Positions 1 through 11,968 of a stretch of DNA of 64,000 nucleotides are shown here, piece after piece. The notes below the pieces were generated by a model. The model did not search any database and was not told the origin of the DNA. It saw nothing but the letters and a program-made list of their open reading frames with translations. This stretch comes from Gnetum montanum (Eukaryota; Streptophyta; Gnetopsida; Gnetales; Gnetaceae), in the NCBI GenBank assembly GCA_015680685.1, contig MNCI01033658.1:124001-188000 (forward strand), read 5' to 3'. The position numbers were made by a program, and so were the translations under genes. The stretch's first letter is position 1. Every line of letters starts with the position of its first letter.

Positions 1-708
1 AAAAGCTAATGAAGAGCTTATGTCTGATCAATTTCTTGATAGTTTTTTTTCTTGCAAAGGCAATAATGAGCATAAAAGAAGTAGCTAAATAATGATACAT
101 AGAATTCCTCTAATATTTACTTAAATATAAGATCCCTACTAAATGAAAGAGGAAGAGAAAACAACACTTCACTTATTGAGTTAAAAATTATATAGAGATA
201 GAGGGAAACCTCTATAATATTTGCATAGATGGCTTCTTGTTATGGTGCATGCATGATGAAGATCAAACTAAAATTCTCCAAAATGCATACAACATACCAT
301 GTGGAGGTTACTATGTAGATAAATCATGAAAATCCTTACTAATACTATTATTAGGTATATATGATTCAAAAGCATGAAAATTATTGATGTCTTATGGATC
401 TTTTGCTTAACTTGAAAACTCCCTATTGGCTACTCTACCTATGAGTTGGTGTATGGTAAGCTATTAAAAATTCCAATAAAAATAGAATTATACACACTGT
501 ATACAACTTGTGAAATTAACCTCAACATTAATCTAGCATAAAAATAATTTCTTATGAACTTTAACATGATAGATGAAAATAGAAAAGAAGTGCACATAAT
601 GAATGAAGTACACAAGGCATATATTAAACAATGTCATGACACTAGAATATGAAAAATGGATTTTCAACTAGGAGATAAGGTTCTCTACTAGAATCCCACA
701 CATGTTCT
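1..708 (+). pseudogene. Ty3/gypsy integrase remnant, interrupted by a copia insertion
   Basis: This is the decayed C-terminal half of a gypsy integrase. Reading plus frames with stops and frameshifts, 190-300 resembles the integrase zinc-finger segment (an LLRCMHDED-like stretch followed by PCGGYYVD). Positions 440-460 encode YELVYGK, the conserved end of the integrase core, and 668-688 encode LGDKVLY, the start of the C-terminal domain. The reading is cut at 709, where the copia LTR begins. No continuation could be traced beyond 5955. The family is gypsy by these motifs; Athila or Tat type is inference. Nothing here is functional. Confidence 0.6.
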
Positions 709-1955
709 TGTTGACCCTTTGATATATCAAAACCTTAAGGGAAATAGAGAATATAATTTGTTGTGGACTGTGATTCTTTTGTATGATATGAAAGAGAGCT
801 TAAGAGATGATATCTACAAAGAGATGTTAGAGTGGAACCCACAAGGATCCACCAAACATGAATGAAGACTCAAGGAAGAAGATGTCTACATTAATATGTC
901 AAAGAGAGAACTACAAGGACTCAAGAAGAATGGACAAAGACTTCATTAGAAAAGTAAGAGCAAGGAAAAAGTTGCAGACTATAGCAAAATGATGAGTTGC
1001 CTAGATCAAGGATGAGCCAAATCAATGAAAGAAAGCCTCAGGAATCAAAGCCCAAAATTTGGAAAGCCTTGGGAAGCAAATCCAAAAAGCTAAGAAGACC
1101 TCTAAAAGAAGTAGAAGACATCTTGGCTGAAGTACAAAAGAACCAAATAAGACATCTTGGAAAAATAAGAGACGTCTTCCAACAAAAGAAGATGTCTACA
1201 TATCGATGTCTTCTAGAAGATTTCTCCCTTGGGTGTGAGACATTTACCTAGTTTTTAGGTTTGAATACTAAGATATCCCAATCTCAGAGAGGACATCTTC
1301 CCTAGCCAGTAGATAGCTGTTGCATAAATTCTAAGGTAACTTCGGAGAAATTAAGGCTCTAAGAAGGCTTTATTATCTTAAGGAATGTGAAAGTTTTATG
1401 TGCAAGAAAGTGTCAACATCAAGTAATCATTGTGCATATTATTTTATTATTTTTATATACTTCATTGTATAATCTTTTGTGCTATTGTAAGTGATCATTT
1501 GTGTTTTACCTTAAACTACAAGGACCAACAAATCAGTTTCATCGTTTCCTTGTAATTCTTGTTTCTCTTTTGTTGCCCTACGAGGTTGATGTGTTTCTTG
1601 TGAGAAGGCATTGTCCATGAGCTTATTGGGATCCTATGGGATTAAGTTTTGGTGTAGCACCACAACACTCGTTGTGGAATCTTAGAAACCACATTCTAAG
1701 CTTGTTGGAACCTTGTGGGGTTGAGTGGATTCATAGCATCAAATCACTCTATAGTAGAGCTTAGAGCTTGTATAGGATGTGGTGCCTTTCAAACCATAGT
1801 TTGAGAGAAACAAGTCCAAAGTTATGCAAGTGAACTACCCTATGAGTGTAGTATACCCAAGTTGGAGAACCAAGCAAAAATTGGGGTGTGATTTATGTTA
1901 AAGAATTTTATAGTTGAAAAACTTATTCATCCCCCCTTCTAAGTTCAATGATCCT
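709..1955 (+). repeat. 5' LTR of the copia element
   Basis: It starts TGTTGACC and ends about 4 bp before the primer site. It matches 4703-5955 throughout with many substitutions. It contains a cluster of AGACATCT/AGATGTCT octamers (about 1115-1235). A charged 84-codon ORF (997-1251) falls inside the LTR and also covers this cluster; it is probably incidental. Confidence 0.85.
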
Positions 1956-1959
1956 CAAG

Positions 1960-1971
1960 TGGTATTAGAGC
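1960..1971 (+). promoter_or_regulatory. Primer-binding site, tRNA-Met type
   Basis: TGGTATTAGAGC lies just after the left LTR. It is one base from the common plant initiator-tRNA-Met primer site TGGTATCAGAGC, and the difference is a C-to-T change. Confidence 0.8.
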
Positions 1972-2025
1972 CTGATACTTTTTCTTCTTCATTAACTAGT
2001 TCTACATCATCTTCAAGAGTGAATA

Positions 2026-3110
2026 ATGGAGGGAAGTTTGTACACAAAGCCACCCATGTTCAATGGATTTGAATACACATTTTAGAAAGTGAGGATGCAA
2101 GGCTTCTTCAAATCTATGAAGTTTGAAGTCTGGGAATCTATTGTTGAAGGCTACACAACACCTATCAATAGCACAACAGGAGCCATCAAGCCTGAAAAAA
2201 ATGGAGTCAAGAAGAAAAAGATAAGTACATGTTTGAGTCTAAAGCAAAAAATTGTTTATATTATGCTTTGAATAAATTAAATTTTAATAGAGTAGTGGGA
2301 TGTAAAATGGCCAAAGAATTTTGGAAAACATTAGAGGCTACTTATGAAGGAACATCTATAGTTAAGTAATCTAAATTGTTAGTTTTGCAAAGTGAGTATA
2401 ATAAGCTTAGGATGAAAGAAGGGAGAGAAAATAAAAGACTATTTTTCTAAAGAAAATGATCTTGTTGTGGCCATTAGAGGTACTAGTAAATAATTTCTAG
2501 AAAGCAATCTTATTATAAAAATGATTAGGATGTTACAATCAGAATTTAGAACAAAGGTGACTATGATGGATGAAATTAGGAAATTTTTAAAACTAAAATT
2601 TGAAGAGCTTCAAAGTGCTATCATTGCTTATGAAATGAATCTCATTTGTAAAGGATCCATTCAAGAGAGGTAGGCCATTGCCCTAAAAGCAAGCACCAAG
2701 GAAAAGAAACCTAATGAGAAATATGTAAGCAACAAGGAGGAGATAGCTCTTCTCTCTAGAGGGCTACAAAGACTAATGGTAAAAAGGGGCAAGCGCTTCA
2801 ATCAACAAAGAGGTAAGGAAAGAGGTAAAGAAAGAAGTAATTTTTTTTCAATTCCAATTTTGATTTTTCATCTATAGAATGTTGAGTATGTGGTAGAAGA
2901 GTCCATCTAGCCTTTGGATATCCTAATAATAGCAGATGACAACGAAAGGATAGAGATGATGAGGAGTTGAAAAGGGCCAACTTCTATACAAGTTGGGATG
3001 ATGGTGAGCAAAGTGAAGAAGAAGTAGACAACTCTACCAAAGATTCTCATCTCATATGCATGGCTCTTATAGACAAAAATTCACTATACACTACTGAATG
3101 AGATGGTAAG
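2026..3110 (+). pseudogene. Copia gag polyprotein relic
   Basis: Gag packages element RNA into cytoplasmic particles. The reading starts at ATG 2026; PPMFNG at 2050-2067 is the signature N-terminus of plant copia gag, followed by RMQGFFKS and EVWE. A TAG interrupts FxKVRMQG where a Trp is usual. The frame then breaks by indels. At 2880-2925 a CxxC-G-H zinc knuckle is visible, with an internal TGA and its last cysteine lost. An acidic tail follows to about 3110. Frameshifts and stops rule out function. Confidence 0.75.
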
Positions 3111-4687
3111 TATGTTAAAAGGTATAGTGAACTAAGAGAAGAAATTCTTGTTCTACATTATTTGCTAAGAAAGATAAAGAAATTCTTAAATACTAAGCTT
3201 GATGCTATTGAAATTGAATTAAAGGAAGAAATATTAGACATAAAGGTTGAGATTCAAAAAATAACCCCTTTAAATTAGGATTGCAGAAATTTTGAAGAAG
3301 GAGAGACTCTTGAAACACAACCAAAGAATATAGAGAAAGTCTCATAGGAGGATACAAGCTCAAGCATAGTTAGGTTTGATAATCTCATTCATGACAAAAA
3401 TATTTTATTTGTTTGTAAAAATTATGATAGTAAACAAAAATTTGGTTATTTTCATGATGATCAAAATACAATTGATGCTTGGTCTTGTCAAAAATATTTT
3501 GGTAAGGATATTTTATAGATAGCAGCACCTAAAAATGAAAAGACGTAGATAATTGAAAATTTTCTCAAAGAGACCACAAGAATCTATACATATGTAGGGG
3601 GAGTATGTTCTTAATCCTTGTTTATCATCCAAGAGGCCACTAACATAGGGGGAGTCTTTTGAGATCTTCACCAAAAGATACTCAAGGAACAAGACATTCC
3701 ACTCTATTACCCTTAGCTGAAAATGAGTAAGGAAGATCTTATTAATTTGGTAATATTTTGCAAATAAAAGTAGAAACTTTAAAGAGAAAAACCTTACCTA
3801 AAGATGCAATTTTGTTTAGTGCAAGATCTTGAACATTATATGAATCTACTTATGAGCTTTATATTAAAGATGTAATGTTTGACCTTTTGTATGTTGAGAC
3901 TACATCATCTTAAGTACCAAAGGCCCTTATTGCAAATATTTCTCATCTTAGAAGATCTTAGTGTTCAATGAAATATTAGAACTGGAACAAGTATTCATGA
4001 TCTCTTTTGGTAGGAAGTGAGGTATATATATATATATATATATTCTTATTTATATTAGCTTTTGACTTTTTTGTAAAAAATTCGTTCTCATTTAAATGAT
4101 TATTTGATCTTTTGATATAATAAGGTATCTTGCTTTTTCTTAAAGATTGAATATGCATATTTTACCTACCCTAAAATTTCTATGCTTTATCATATTATGT
4201 CAAAAGGAGGAGAATATTAGACAATTCTATGAGTATTGGTCATTTATTACTAATGGGTTATTAACTCAAAGAAAAGTTGTATGATCTTCAATGCTAAACT
4301 TCCATCTTTGAAATTTAACTATGAGGGTTGTACCTCATTTTTTTCTACCCTTCTACTGTGAATAGATAAGGCACAACACTAATTTGGTTTGATTATTTGT
4401 ATTCTATCAATGCTCAGTGATGTGTTCTTTTTAATTATTTGTTCTTCCTTAGCAATCATGTTTACATCTATAGCATTCTGAAGTTCATATGCATTTATTA
4501 TGATCATTTGCAACTCTATCTTCACTCCTTTTTAATGTTGTACAAAAAGGGGAAGAGTTAGGTTGATTTGACATGGTTGATACTGTATTATGGTGTGACA
4601 TGATTGATGTTATAAGAAAAACTAAGAATATATGTCTTGGTGCTTTCTAGAAACTGCTAATCCATTTTCTTAAGTTTTGAACATCAC
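3111..4687 (+). other. Copia interior without recognisable pol
   Basis: Fragments of plus-strand coding texture persist to about 3550 (charged, Lys/Glu/Asn-rich). Several GGGGAG-type purine tracts occur at 3597-3605, 3648-3654 and 4200-4215. I could find no GDD/YVDD, integrase or protease motif in any plus frame. A short TA microsatellite sits at 4022-4042. The stretch looks like gag 3' end plus untranslated region. Confidence 0.5.
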
Positions 4688-4702
4688 CAAAAATGGGGAT
4701 AT
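4688..4702 (+). promoter_or_regulatory. Polypurine tract of the copia element
   Basis: A purine-rich run (AAAAATGGGGATAT) lies directly before the right LTR. This is the position where plus-strand DNA synthesis of an LTR element is primed. Confidence 0.7.
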
Positions 4703-5955
4703 TGTTGACCTTCTAGTATGTCAAAAACTTAAAGAAAATGGAGAGTATAAGTTTTTGTGGAGTGTGATGCTTTTGCAGGACATGAAGGAGAGCTTAACAG
4801 ATGGCATCTACAAAGAGATGTTAGAGTGGAAACCATAAGAACCCACCGAACATGAATGAAGACTTAAGGAAGAAGACATCTACATTAATATGTCAAAGAG
4901 AGAACTACAAGGACTCAAAAGAACTTGGAAAAAGAATTCATTAGGAAAGTGGGACTAAGGATAAAGTTGAAGACTATAGAAAAATGATGAGTTCCCTAGA
5001 TTTGGGATGAGTCAAATTAACAAAAGAAAGCCTTGGAAATCAAAGATCAAAGGCTAGCGAGCCTTGGGAAAGAAAGCCCAAAATATGAGAAGATGTCTAC
5101 AAGAAGCAAAAGAGATATTGGCTGAAGTATAGAAGAACCAAAGAAGACATCTTGGAAAAATAGTAGACATCTACCAACAAGAGAAGACATCTACATGTAG
5201 ATGTCTCCTAGAAGATGTCTCCCTTGGATGTGAGACATCTATCTAGATTTCAAGTCTAAATAATGAGACATTTCAATCTCAAAGAAGACATCTTCCCTAG
5301 CCATTAGATAGTCATTGCACAACATTTGAGGTGATTTCAGAAACATCAAGGCTATAAGAAGACTTCATTCTCTTTGGAAATGTGCAAGATTTGTGTGAAA
5401 GTGTCAACATCAAGTAATAATTATGCATATTATTCTATTGTTTTTGTGTACTTCATTGTACTATCTTTTATACTATTTTATGTGATTAGTTGTGTTGTAT
5501 CTCAAAGTACAAGGACTAGTAAATCAATTGCATCATTTTCTTGTAATTCTTGTTTCTCTTTTGTTGCCTTGTAGGGTTGATGTACTTCTTGCAAGAAGGC
5601 ATCATCCTTGAGCTTTTTGGAATCCTATAGGATTGAGTGTTGGTGTAGCACCACAACACTCTTGAGTGAAGCTCAAGTTGTAAAGGTTGTGGGATCCTAG
5701 AAAACACATTCTAAACTTGCTGGAACCTTGGAAGTTTGAATCACTCTAGAGGGGATCTTAGAGCTTGTATAGGGTATGGTATCCTTCAATCCATATTTTT
5801 AGAGAACCAAGTCCAGAGTTGTGCAAGTAAACTGCCCTCCAAGTGTGGAGTACCCAAGTTGGGGAACCAAGTAAAAAGTGGTGTATTCTTTGTGTTAAAG
5901 AATTTTATATTTGGGAAACTTATTCATCCCTCCTTCTAAGTTCAACCATCCTTAG
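4703..5955 (+). repeat. 3' LTR of the copia element
   Basis: It starts TGTTGACC and matches the left LTR to its end (TTCAACCATCCT). The two LTRs differ at many positions and by small indels, so the insertion is old. Confidence 0.85.
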
Positions 5956-6772
5956 TACCTCAATAAATAAAATTCCAAACATTGTGGAAAGCTTCCTACA
6001 TTACTCACTCCACTTTTTATTAGGTGCAATAAAGATTTACCACTTGATTTTCTAGATAAGTTAGTTTTGATCAACACATAACAAATTAAATCCTTTAAGG
6101 ATTTCCTAGTAGCTAAGAAGTTTATTGAAATCTCAACACATGGCCAAGATTATTCCATTTTTTGTATCTCTACATTTCAATCTAGTTATGGTGGAGATAC
6201 CCATTTGGTATAATTTTTTGTGAAGAAATAGTTTTTCAATTTTTTGTTTTACAATTTCTTTTCATTTTTTCTAATTCTTAATATGTTTTCTATTTCTTGT
6301 AATTATTCATTTTATTTTATAATTTTTCTATATTGAGTCATTTTTTTTCAAGTATTTAATTTAACTTCATTTAATTTTTATTTTTCTATTAGCATTAATA
6401 CCGATTGTCATTTATATATAGGCCAACATTGTTGTTTAGGTTATTCTCTATACCAACAAGATGATTGGGAAAGAAATTGTATAAAATATTAATATCACAT
6501 TATCCATTCCTATAATTTTAATAAATAAAAAATATTCATCATGAAAGAAGTATGGTTCTTCTCACATTAAAACTAAAATTAACTCTTGATCTTTATGCCT
6601 TGAGAAAAGAGAGAAGGACCAAGAGAAAGTGAAAAAGGGCATGACATCAAGTAGATTTGTTGATCCCTTATACTTTCTCTAGGGGTCTTACTAATCCATG
6701 TATTTATTTCATTACTCATGTTTTACTTTTGATAAAATCAAATTCTTGAATAAGTGTTTTCTTGTCATGTCA
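5956..6772. other. AT-rich spacer, no gene seen
   Basis: Strongly AT-rich with long T runs (6230-6400). I see no coding or terminal-repeat signal. Confidence 0.5.
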
Positions 6773-7062
6773 CTAGAAAGACATGTTACCCATGCCTGAA
6801 GGTAGTCCTCTAGTACAGAAAGCATAAGTAATTAATTAATTAATTAATAGAAAAATTGATTTCTAGGTTACCATTAGAAAGACATGTTACCTATGCCTAA
6901 AGGTAGGATACTTTTAGGAATCCCAAAGATCTCTTGAACTAGTCCTATTATGTGACTAGAAAGACATGATATCCATGCCTAAAGGTAATCCTCTAATGGG
7001 ATTAGCATTCGCTATGTGGCTAGAAAGATATGTTATCCGTGCTTGATGGCATCCCTCTAACT
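6773..7062 (+). repeat. Degenerate tandem repeat, four copies
   Basis: The core TAGAAAGACATGTTAYCCAT plus GCCTRAAGGTARTCCTCTA recurs at about 6774, 6875, 6957 and 7021, with spacing falling from about 100 to 64 bp. A (TTAA)n run follows copy one (6830-6848). No ORF spans the array. Confidence 0.7.
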
Positions 7063-8285
7063 AATCACCAAGTTTCATAAAAATACTTAATGTTTAAGTA
7101 ATTACGTAATTAAAAATTCTTTCTTGTTTCCTTTTCTTAAGTAGTGATGTTTTCATAGGGTTGTGTTGGTCCTATGATTGTATGTTTCGGAAGAGGTAAT
7201 GTGATATCATTGGAAAAGATATGGATTTGGTCTGAAACATGGATGGATAGGTATAATAGTCATTTTAATCACATTTAATACAAGGACCTATTATAGACAT
7301 CATAAATTATATCACGTCCCTTTTTTCTCTAGTCCATTATTATTCCATTATTTACCTCACTACTACATGTAATCACTTATTTGATGATTTTATTTTGTAT
7401 AGTGTAGGATTCCAAAGATAATTATTATGTGGAGGTGGCATGTAGATTGAATTGATATTCCATTTCCAATGTTCCTATAGATACATTGCAAAATTATTAT
7501 ATAAGAACATTAAGAGTATGAGCCAACTTGTATAACTTTTGAACATCTAGTTTATACTCCAACTCCACATGCTCAAATCCTTGAGTTGTAATTTCAAGTT
7601 AAATCCATTCCTCATTGTTCATTTCATCTTCTTATGAACATCAAGTGTCAAATCTCTATCCTTAGAATTATGATTTCTTAAGTTTTCATTGCATCAACAC
7701 AATTAGATATGTCTCTACATTTTCATTGATGCATTATAAAAATATTATATTTACACAAGACCATTAGCCAACCTTTTGTTATTTTCCTTTGAATGTGTGG
7801 GGTTTTTTTAGGTTTCTAATCATAGAGCCTTCTACAGAAAATATAGTAATATCTATAAATCTAATTTCACTTGTTTTCAATTTTGTAAGCTTCTAGCTCT
7901 ATGTCATGCAGACACGTACATTAGAATCTTTAAAAATCTCCAACACCTCATGGTAAATAGATAAGGTATGTAAACTAATCTAAGAAATAAAAATAATATA
8001 AAAATGAATAAAATTAAAAATTCTTAGCTATCTTAAGATTTTAGAATCATAATACTGTGTACTTATGAACAATAGAGAGACTTTTTTTAAATTAAGCTAA
8101 CTAATAGATGATCGAAGTGTATCAATTCTTCTACTCACGCTGGCATAGCTAATTGATGATAATCTATATGATTGTAGATGATACTAAAGTGATGTCCTCA
8201 AGTGTGTAGACTATCACAACTAAGGAAGAAGTACCCAAGAAGAGGCCAAGAATAGCAACACTAACAATATTAAGTGAAAAAAATA
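7063..8285. other. AT-rich spacer, no gene seen
   Basis: Stop-dense in all frames. No terminal repeats, known motifs or RNA genes recognised. Confidence 0.45.
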
Positions 8286-8361
8286 GTAGAGGATACACAC
8301 ATAGTAGGATCAGTAAAGGAGGAGTAGAGGATACACACATAGTAGGATCAGTAAAGGAGGA
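8286..8361 (+). repeat. Perfect 38-bp tandem duplication
   Basis: Two identical adjacent copies of a 38-bp unit beginning GTAGAGGATACACACATAGT. Perfect identity in an otherwise decayed region suggests a recent local duplication, or an assembly or sequencing duplication. Confidence 0.9.
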
Positions 8362-8499
8362 TCTTGAGGTGAAATCTATCTAATAGATTCCTATCATATA
8401 AATAAAGCAACTGAGGTAAGATGAAGTACCTAGACCCATGCCAGGCCTTAAGGTTACACATATGGAGACTTTCCTAAAAATGGTTTGAGGCAAGAAGGT

Positions 8500-9130
8500 T
8501 CAAAGCATAGTTCTCTAGGTATCAAAATTTAAACCATTCTTGGAGTTTGCACTTGAGGAGGCTTATACATAGTTGCAGACATCTTAAATTTGGCTTACTA
8601 TTACCAAAAATGGAAAATGATATCTTGGTAAGACTTATATTTTAGAATAATTACCAAGAAGATGCTATGATAAAGATAAAGGATATTACCATTTTCTACT
8701 CAATGAAGGCCATAGTAGAGGCCTAAGATTATCCAATGTGGGGAAAAGATTGAATAGATTTCTTTGTAGTTTGATGTAGAAGCAGAAAAAGAATGGACTT
8801 AGAGGTGCTATGGAGTTGACCATAAAGTGTATGATAACTTGACTAATTTTGAGAAGATATATTTTAAGATAGTGGTGTACCATATTAATCTAATGGTATG
8901 AGCTAGTAAGGTCACATCATTCTTTACTAAGATGTGTACAACTCTTAATAAAAAATTTCTAGTTAACCAATCTCAATTGATCTTCTTGGAAATTGATAAG
9001 AGATTCAAGAAGAATTAGAAAGGCAAGAAGATACTCTCCTTTTCCTACTTAATAAAAAAATTATGTAAAATGGGAGGGATTACCTACTATGTTAAATACA
9101 TACTTCAAATGTTTCTTTCTACATCCTAAT
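8500..9130 (+). pseudogene. Possible plant transposon-protein ORF relic
   Basis: With stops and frame changes, plus frames give a stretch near 8890-9080 reading ...SFFTKMCTTLNKKF... then KGKKILSFSYLIKKLCKMGGI. The second part recalls the 'SLITxLCxxAGV' pattern in ORFs of some plant gypsy-related elements. This is a weak resemblance by eye, not a domain match. A CCACCA microsatellite follows at 9177-9198. Confidence 0.25.
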
Positions 9131-9458
9131 AGGAAATAATAAAAGAGGATATCATCCAAGTTCTAAGAAGAGGCACCACCTCCACCACCACCACCACTAA
9201 CTAAGGATGTTGTAGGCATCAATGAATGCCTAAGGTAATGAAGGCTGCAATAGTAGTAATAAGCATATGATATTAGTGAGTCATATACTTATTCCTAAAG
9301 AATATATCATCTCAATGAGATTATGAGGATCATTAGTTGGTTGTTAAATGATTTGAAAAACCTATTCTTCATATAATAAAACTAGGCTACTATTTTTGCT
9401 AACCCTATCAAAAGGAAGGTTGTGTTATCCCTACAATCTGAATATGTTTCCAAAATTT

Positions 9459-10130
9459 TGGGTAATTGATGGGAACATCAAATAGGCCATTGTAGAATCT
9501 CTACAATGATGGTTATTTTTGCTTGAGTTTTTGGTATGTTTCAAGGTGTTTAAAACTCATTTCAAGGATTTTACGAGGTTTCATGATCTATGGGGACTTG
9601 TTTGGAGGCATCTAGAGGTTTCAAGTCTCAAAACAAGCATCTTTGAATTTATCCCTGGTAGGTGAAACATCTTAGCTATATCCAAGACTTCTCAAATACA
9701 TTTAAGATGTCTCCAAACTTTTAAGATGTCTCAAACAAGATGTATCACATGATTCCAAGATCTCTTAGCTAGACTTAAGATGTCTTAGCTAGATTGAAAA
9801 CATCTCCTTTGACATATCTACCCATGGGAAATATGTCTTCTACTTCTCTAAGACATCTCATACAAATTCGAATAAACTTCAAATTAAATTCTAATTTGGA
9901 TGGAAGATGAAAGGTTACTTTGAAATCTATAGAAAGGTAGCAGAGGCCTATGTTTGGGAAGGCTAATCAAAGAAAGCAAGTTAGTCTCTAGGAGAAGGCT
10001 AGTCCAAGAGAGAAGGTTGATCTTTTATGAGGTTGTGCAAGAAGAATTGAGTGAGAGTGAAGGGAAAGCACTTGAGAGAGGTTGAGAGGATCTCTTATAA
10101 CTATCTTGCATTAAGCTTTGGCTTCATTGT
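9459..10130 (+). repeat. 5' LTR of element E (minimum extent)
   Basis: It matches 12604-13247 from TGGGTAATTGATGGGAACATC (right copy TGCTAATGTGGACATC) to GGCTTCATTGT. The true 3' end lies further right but cannot be set because the other LTR is truncated. It contains repeated AGATGTCT/AGACATCT octamers at about 9660-9860. Confidence 0.75.
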
Positions 10131-10702
10131 GAGCAATTAAGGATTGAGAAGAAACATGTGTGGCCTTTAACATCTTCGAGAAGAGTTGTGAGTTGAGTTT
10201 GGATTCTCATATTTGATGTAATTCTCTAAATTTTTAGACTTTTCTAATAAAAAAGATAAGTTTCTCCAATTAATTATCTTATAATTACTTCTAAGTTGAA
10301 TTTTTCTTAGGAAGCTTGTGGCATGGGTCCTTTTGGAGTCTATTGAGGAAGGCTCCACATCATATTAGTATTGGAGGACCTAGTTTGGTAAAATCCATAT
10401 CTAAAATATTAATATTCATTAAGATTTTGAAGAATTTTGAGGCTTTACAACCACTTAGTATTTGGAAAACCTAAGATTGGTGAAGATTGCTTTGATCTTG
10501 TAAGATTAGGTTTCTTTTATGATTTTTGAGCACCAATTTATTTGAAATGCTAGGGCTTGAAGTGAATGGCTTCAAATTGACACTTTTATGTTGAAGCAAG
10601 GTGTTTTATTTGAATGAAAGAAACATTGTTATGGATATTTTTTCATTTTAATTTGAATATAATCTTATTGCCTTAAATATTACCTTTAGACCTATTAGAA
10701 GT

Positions 10703-10939
10703 ATGGCTCTTAAGAAGAAGATAAATCAAGAGCTTCAAGAGCTAAAAGGATCCTTTAAGACATTTGTGGTTGAAATGCAAGAAGTTCTTCTAAAAGTTAA
10801 GGCCTACAAGAACCAAGAAATTTTTGAAAAAACTTCAAGAAGAAGAAATATGGAGAAATTCAAGACTAACGTGGGCATTATTTTTATGAGAATTAAGAGA
10901 GTATTTTCTAGACAATGGGAAAATGAAGAAGATGAATGA
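10703..10939 (+). CDS. Short charged ORF in element E
   Basis: A 78-residue ORF starting MALKKKINQELQELKG, highly charged and predicted to be alpha-helical or coiled coil (Lys/Glu-rich, few Pro/Gly). It sits where gag would be expected in an LTR element. I see no zinc knuckle or known gag motif. It could be the N-terminal piece of a longer decayed gag-like protein, since plus-strand coding texture continues with stops to 11530. Confidence 0.35.
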   Translation: MALKKKINQELQELKGSFKTFVVEMQEVLLKVKAYKNQEIFEKTSRRRNMEKFKTNVGIIFMRIKRVFSRQWENEEDE

Positions 10940-11542
10940 TTAGGTGAAGTAGAGATCAATGAAAAAATGAGTTCTCAAGTATCTATTATTGAGTAAAGGA
11001 GTGTTGAATACTCAAAGGTTTTAAAAGAGGAAACCAAGAGCTTCATAAAAGGGACCAAGAGATCTTCAAAGTTCAAGATGGTGTATGCTACTGATCAAGG
11101 AGAGTTCCTATCTCATAAGTCATGGGAGATAAGAGATCAAAGAAAAAGGAGTGACAAAGATTAAGGGACTTCTTCAAGGAAGATCGAAGGTAGCAATACA
11201 AGGTATGAAACTCATTATTTTTGTAGTTGTTCTATATCATGTGGAAAGAGAAAAGAGATTCTAAGCCAAGTTCAAACTATCTAAATAGAAAGAGATGAGT
11301 TTTCTAGCCAAGGTATATGGAAGAATGATTACTTTGATGATGTTTTTGATGAATTTGATGTTAAATCCATGAAGTAGAGTCTACCTTTTGAGTTAGTACC
11401 TCCAAAATAGGATGAAATGCTTGTTTGTGATTCCTTTGATGAGTAAAATACATTGGAATTGAAAGCTCCTATTTGGGATCTTGAACCTTCAGGATTTGTT
11501 AAGATTAGAAAGCCACATGTTGAAGATTAAGTTGAATCAAAG

Positions 11543-11968
11543 ATGGATGAGAGAAGCCATGAAGAGGTAAGTGAGTATATGCTTTACCTTATTGATGATA
11601 GTAATGTTTCTTATGTTGAAGATAGTTTGATGGATGCTAGTATTTCACTTCAGATTGGTAGTGGTTTGTTCAATGGTAATGATGAGCATCATGATCATTG
11701 TGATGATTGTGATGAGAATGAGAGTTATGTTGTGACTTTTGATGCCATTATTAGAAAGAGGAAGACTATTATTAGTTATTTTCCTAATGATGATGGCTAT
11801 TGGCATAGTCATTATGAGAATATCATTATTAATATTGGTCAAAACATTGATATTAATGAATGTTCTTATCTTGGTTGTGAAATGGATGAGGAAAATGAAG
11901 GTAATTCAAGTTTTTGTGGTGCTAATGGTAAAAGAAAACTATGTGGTTGTATTCCAAACACCAAATAG
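11543..11968 (+). CDS. 141-residue Asp/His/Cys-rich ORF of element E
   Basis: The longest uninterrupted ORF of element E. It is acidic, with a cluster reading NDEHHDHCDDCDENES and later scattered cysteines (ECSYLGCEMD, SSFCGANGKRKLCGC). The composition could bind metal, but spacing does not match a standard retroviral CCHC knuckle. The preceding 500 bp in the same region read as related coding sequence with stops, so this may be the surviving C-terminal end of a larger protein. No function is assigned. Confidence 0.4.
   Translation: MDERSHEEVSEYMLYLIDDSNVSYVEDSLMDASISLQIGSGLFNGNDEHHDHCDDCDENESYVVTFDAIIRKRKTIISYFPNDDGYWHSHYENIIINIGQNIDINECSYLGCEMDEENEGNSSFCGANGKRKLCGCIPNTK

Larger units (their letters stand above)
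709..5955 (+). mobile_element. Ty1/copia LTR retrotransposon, gag-only remnant
   Basis: Two clearly related direct repeats of about 1.25 kb flank a 2.75-kb interior. A tRNA-Met-type primer site follows the left repeat and a purine tract precedes the right one, which sets the plus orientation. The interior shows a copia-type gag and zinc knuckle but no protease, integrase, RT or RNase H motifs. Autonomous copia elements usually carry about 4 kb of gag-pol, so pol has been deleted or was never present. A clean 5-bp target duplication was not found (GTTCT precedes the left repeat). Confidence 0.8.

Noticed and set aside
997-1251. 84-codon charged ORF in the copia 5' LTR
   Set aside because: It lies wholly inside the LTR, covers the AGACATCT cluster, and is broken in the 3' LTR.
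4022-4042. TA dinucleotide run and similar AT tracts as origins or matrix-attachment sites
   Set aside because: Only base composition supports this; no specific signal was seen.
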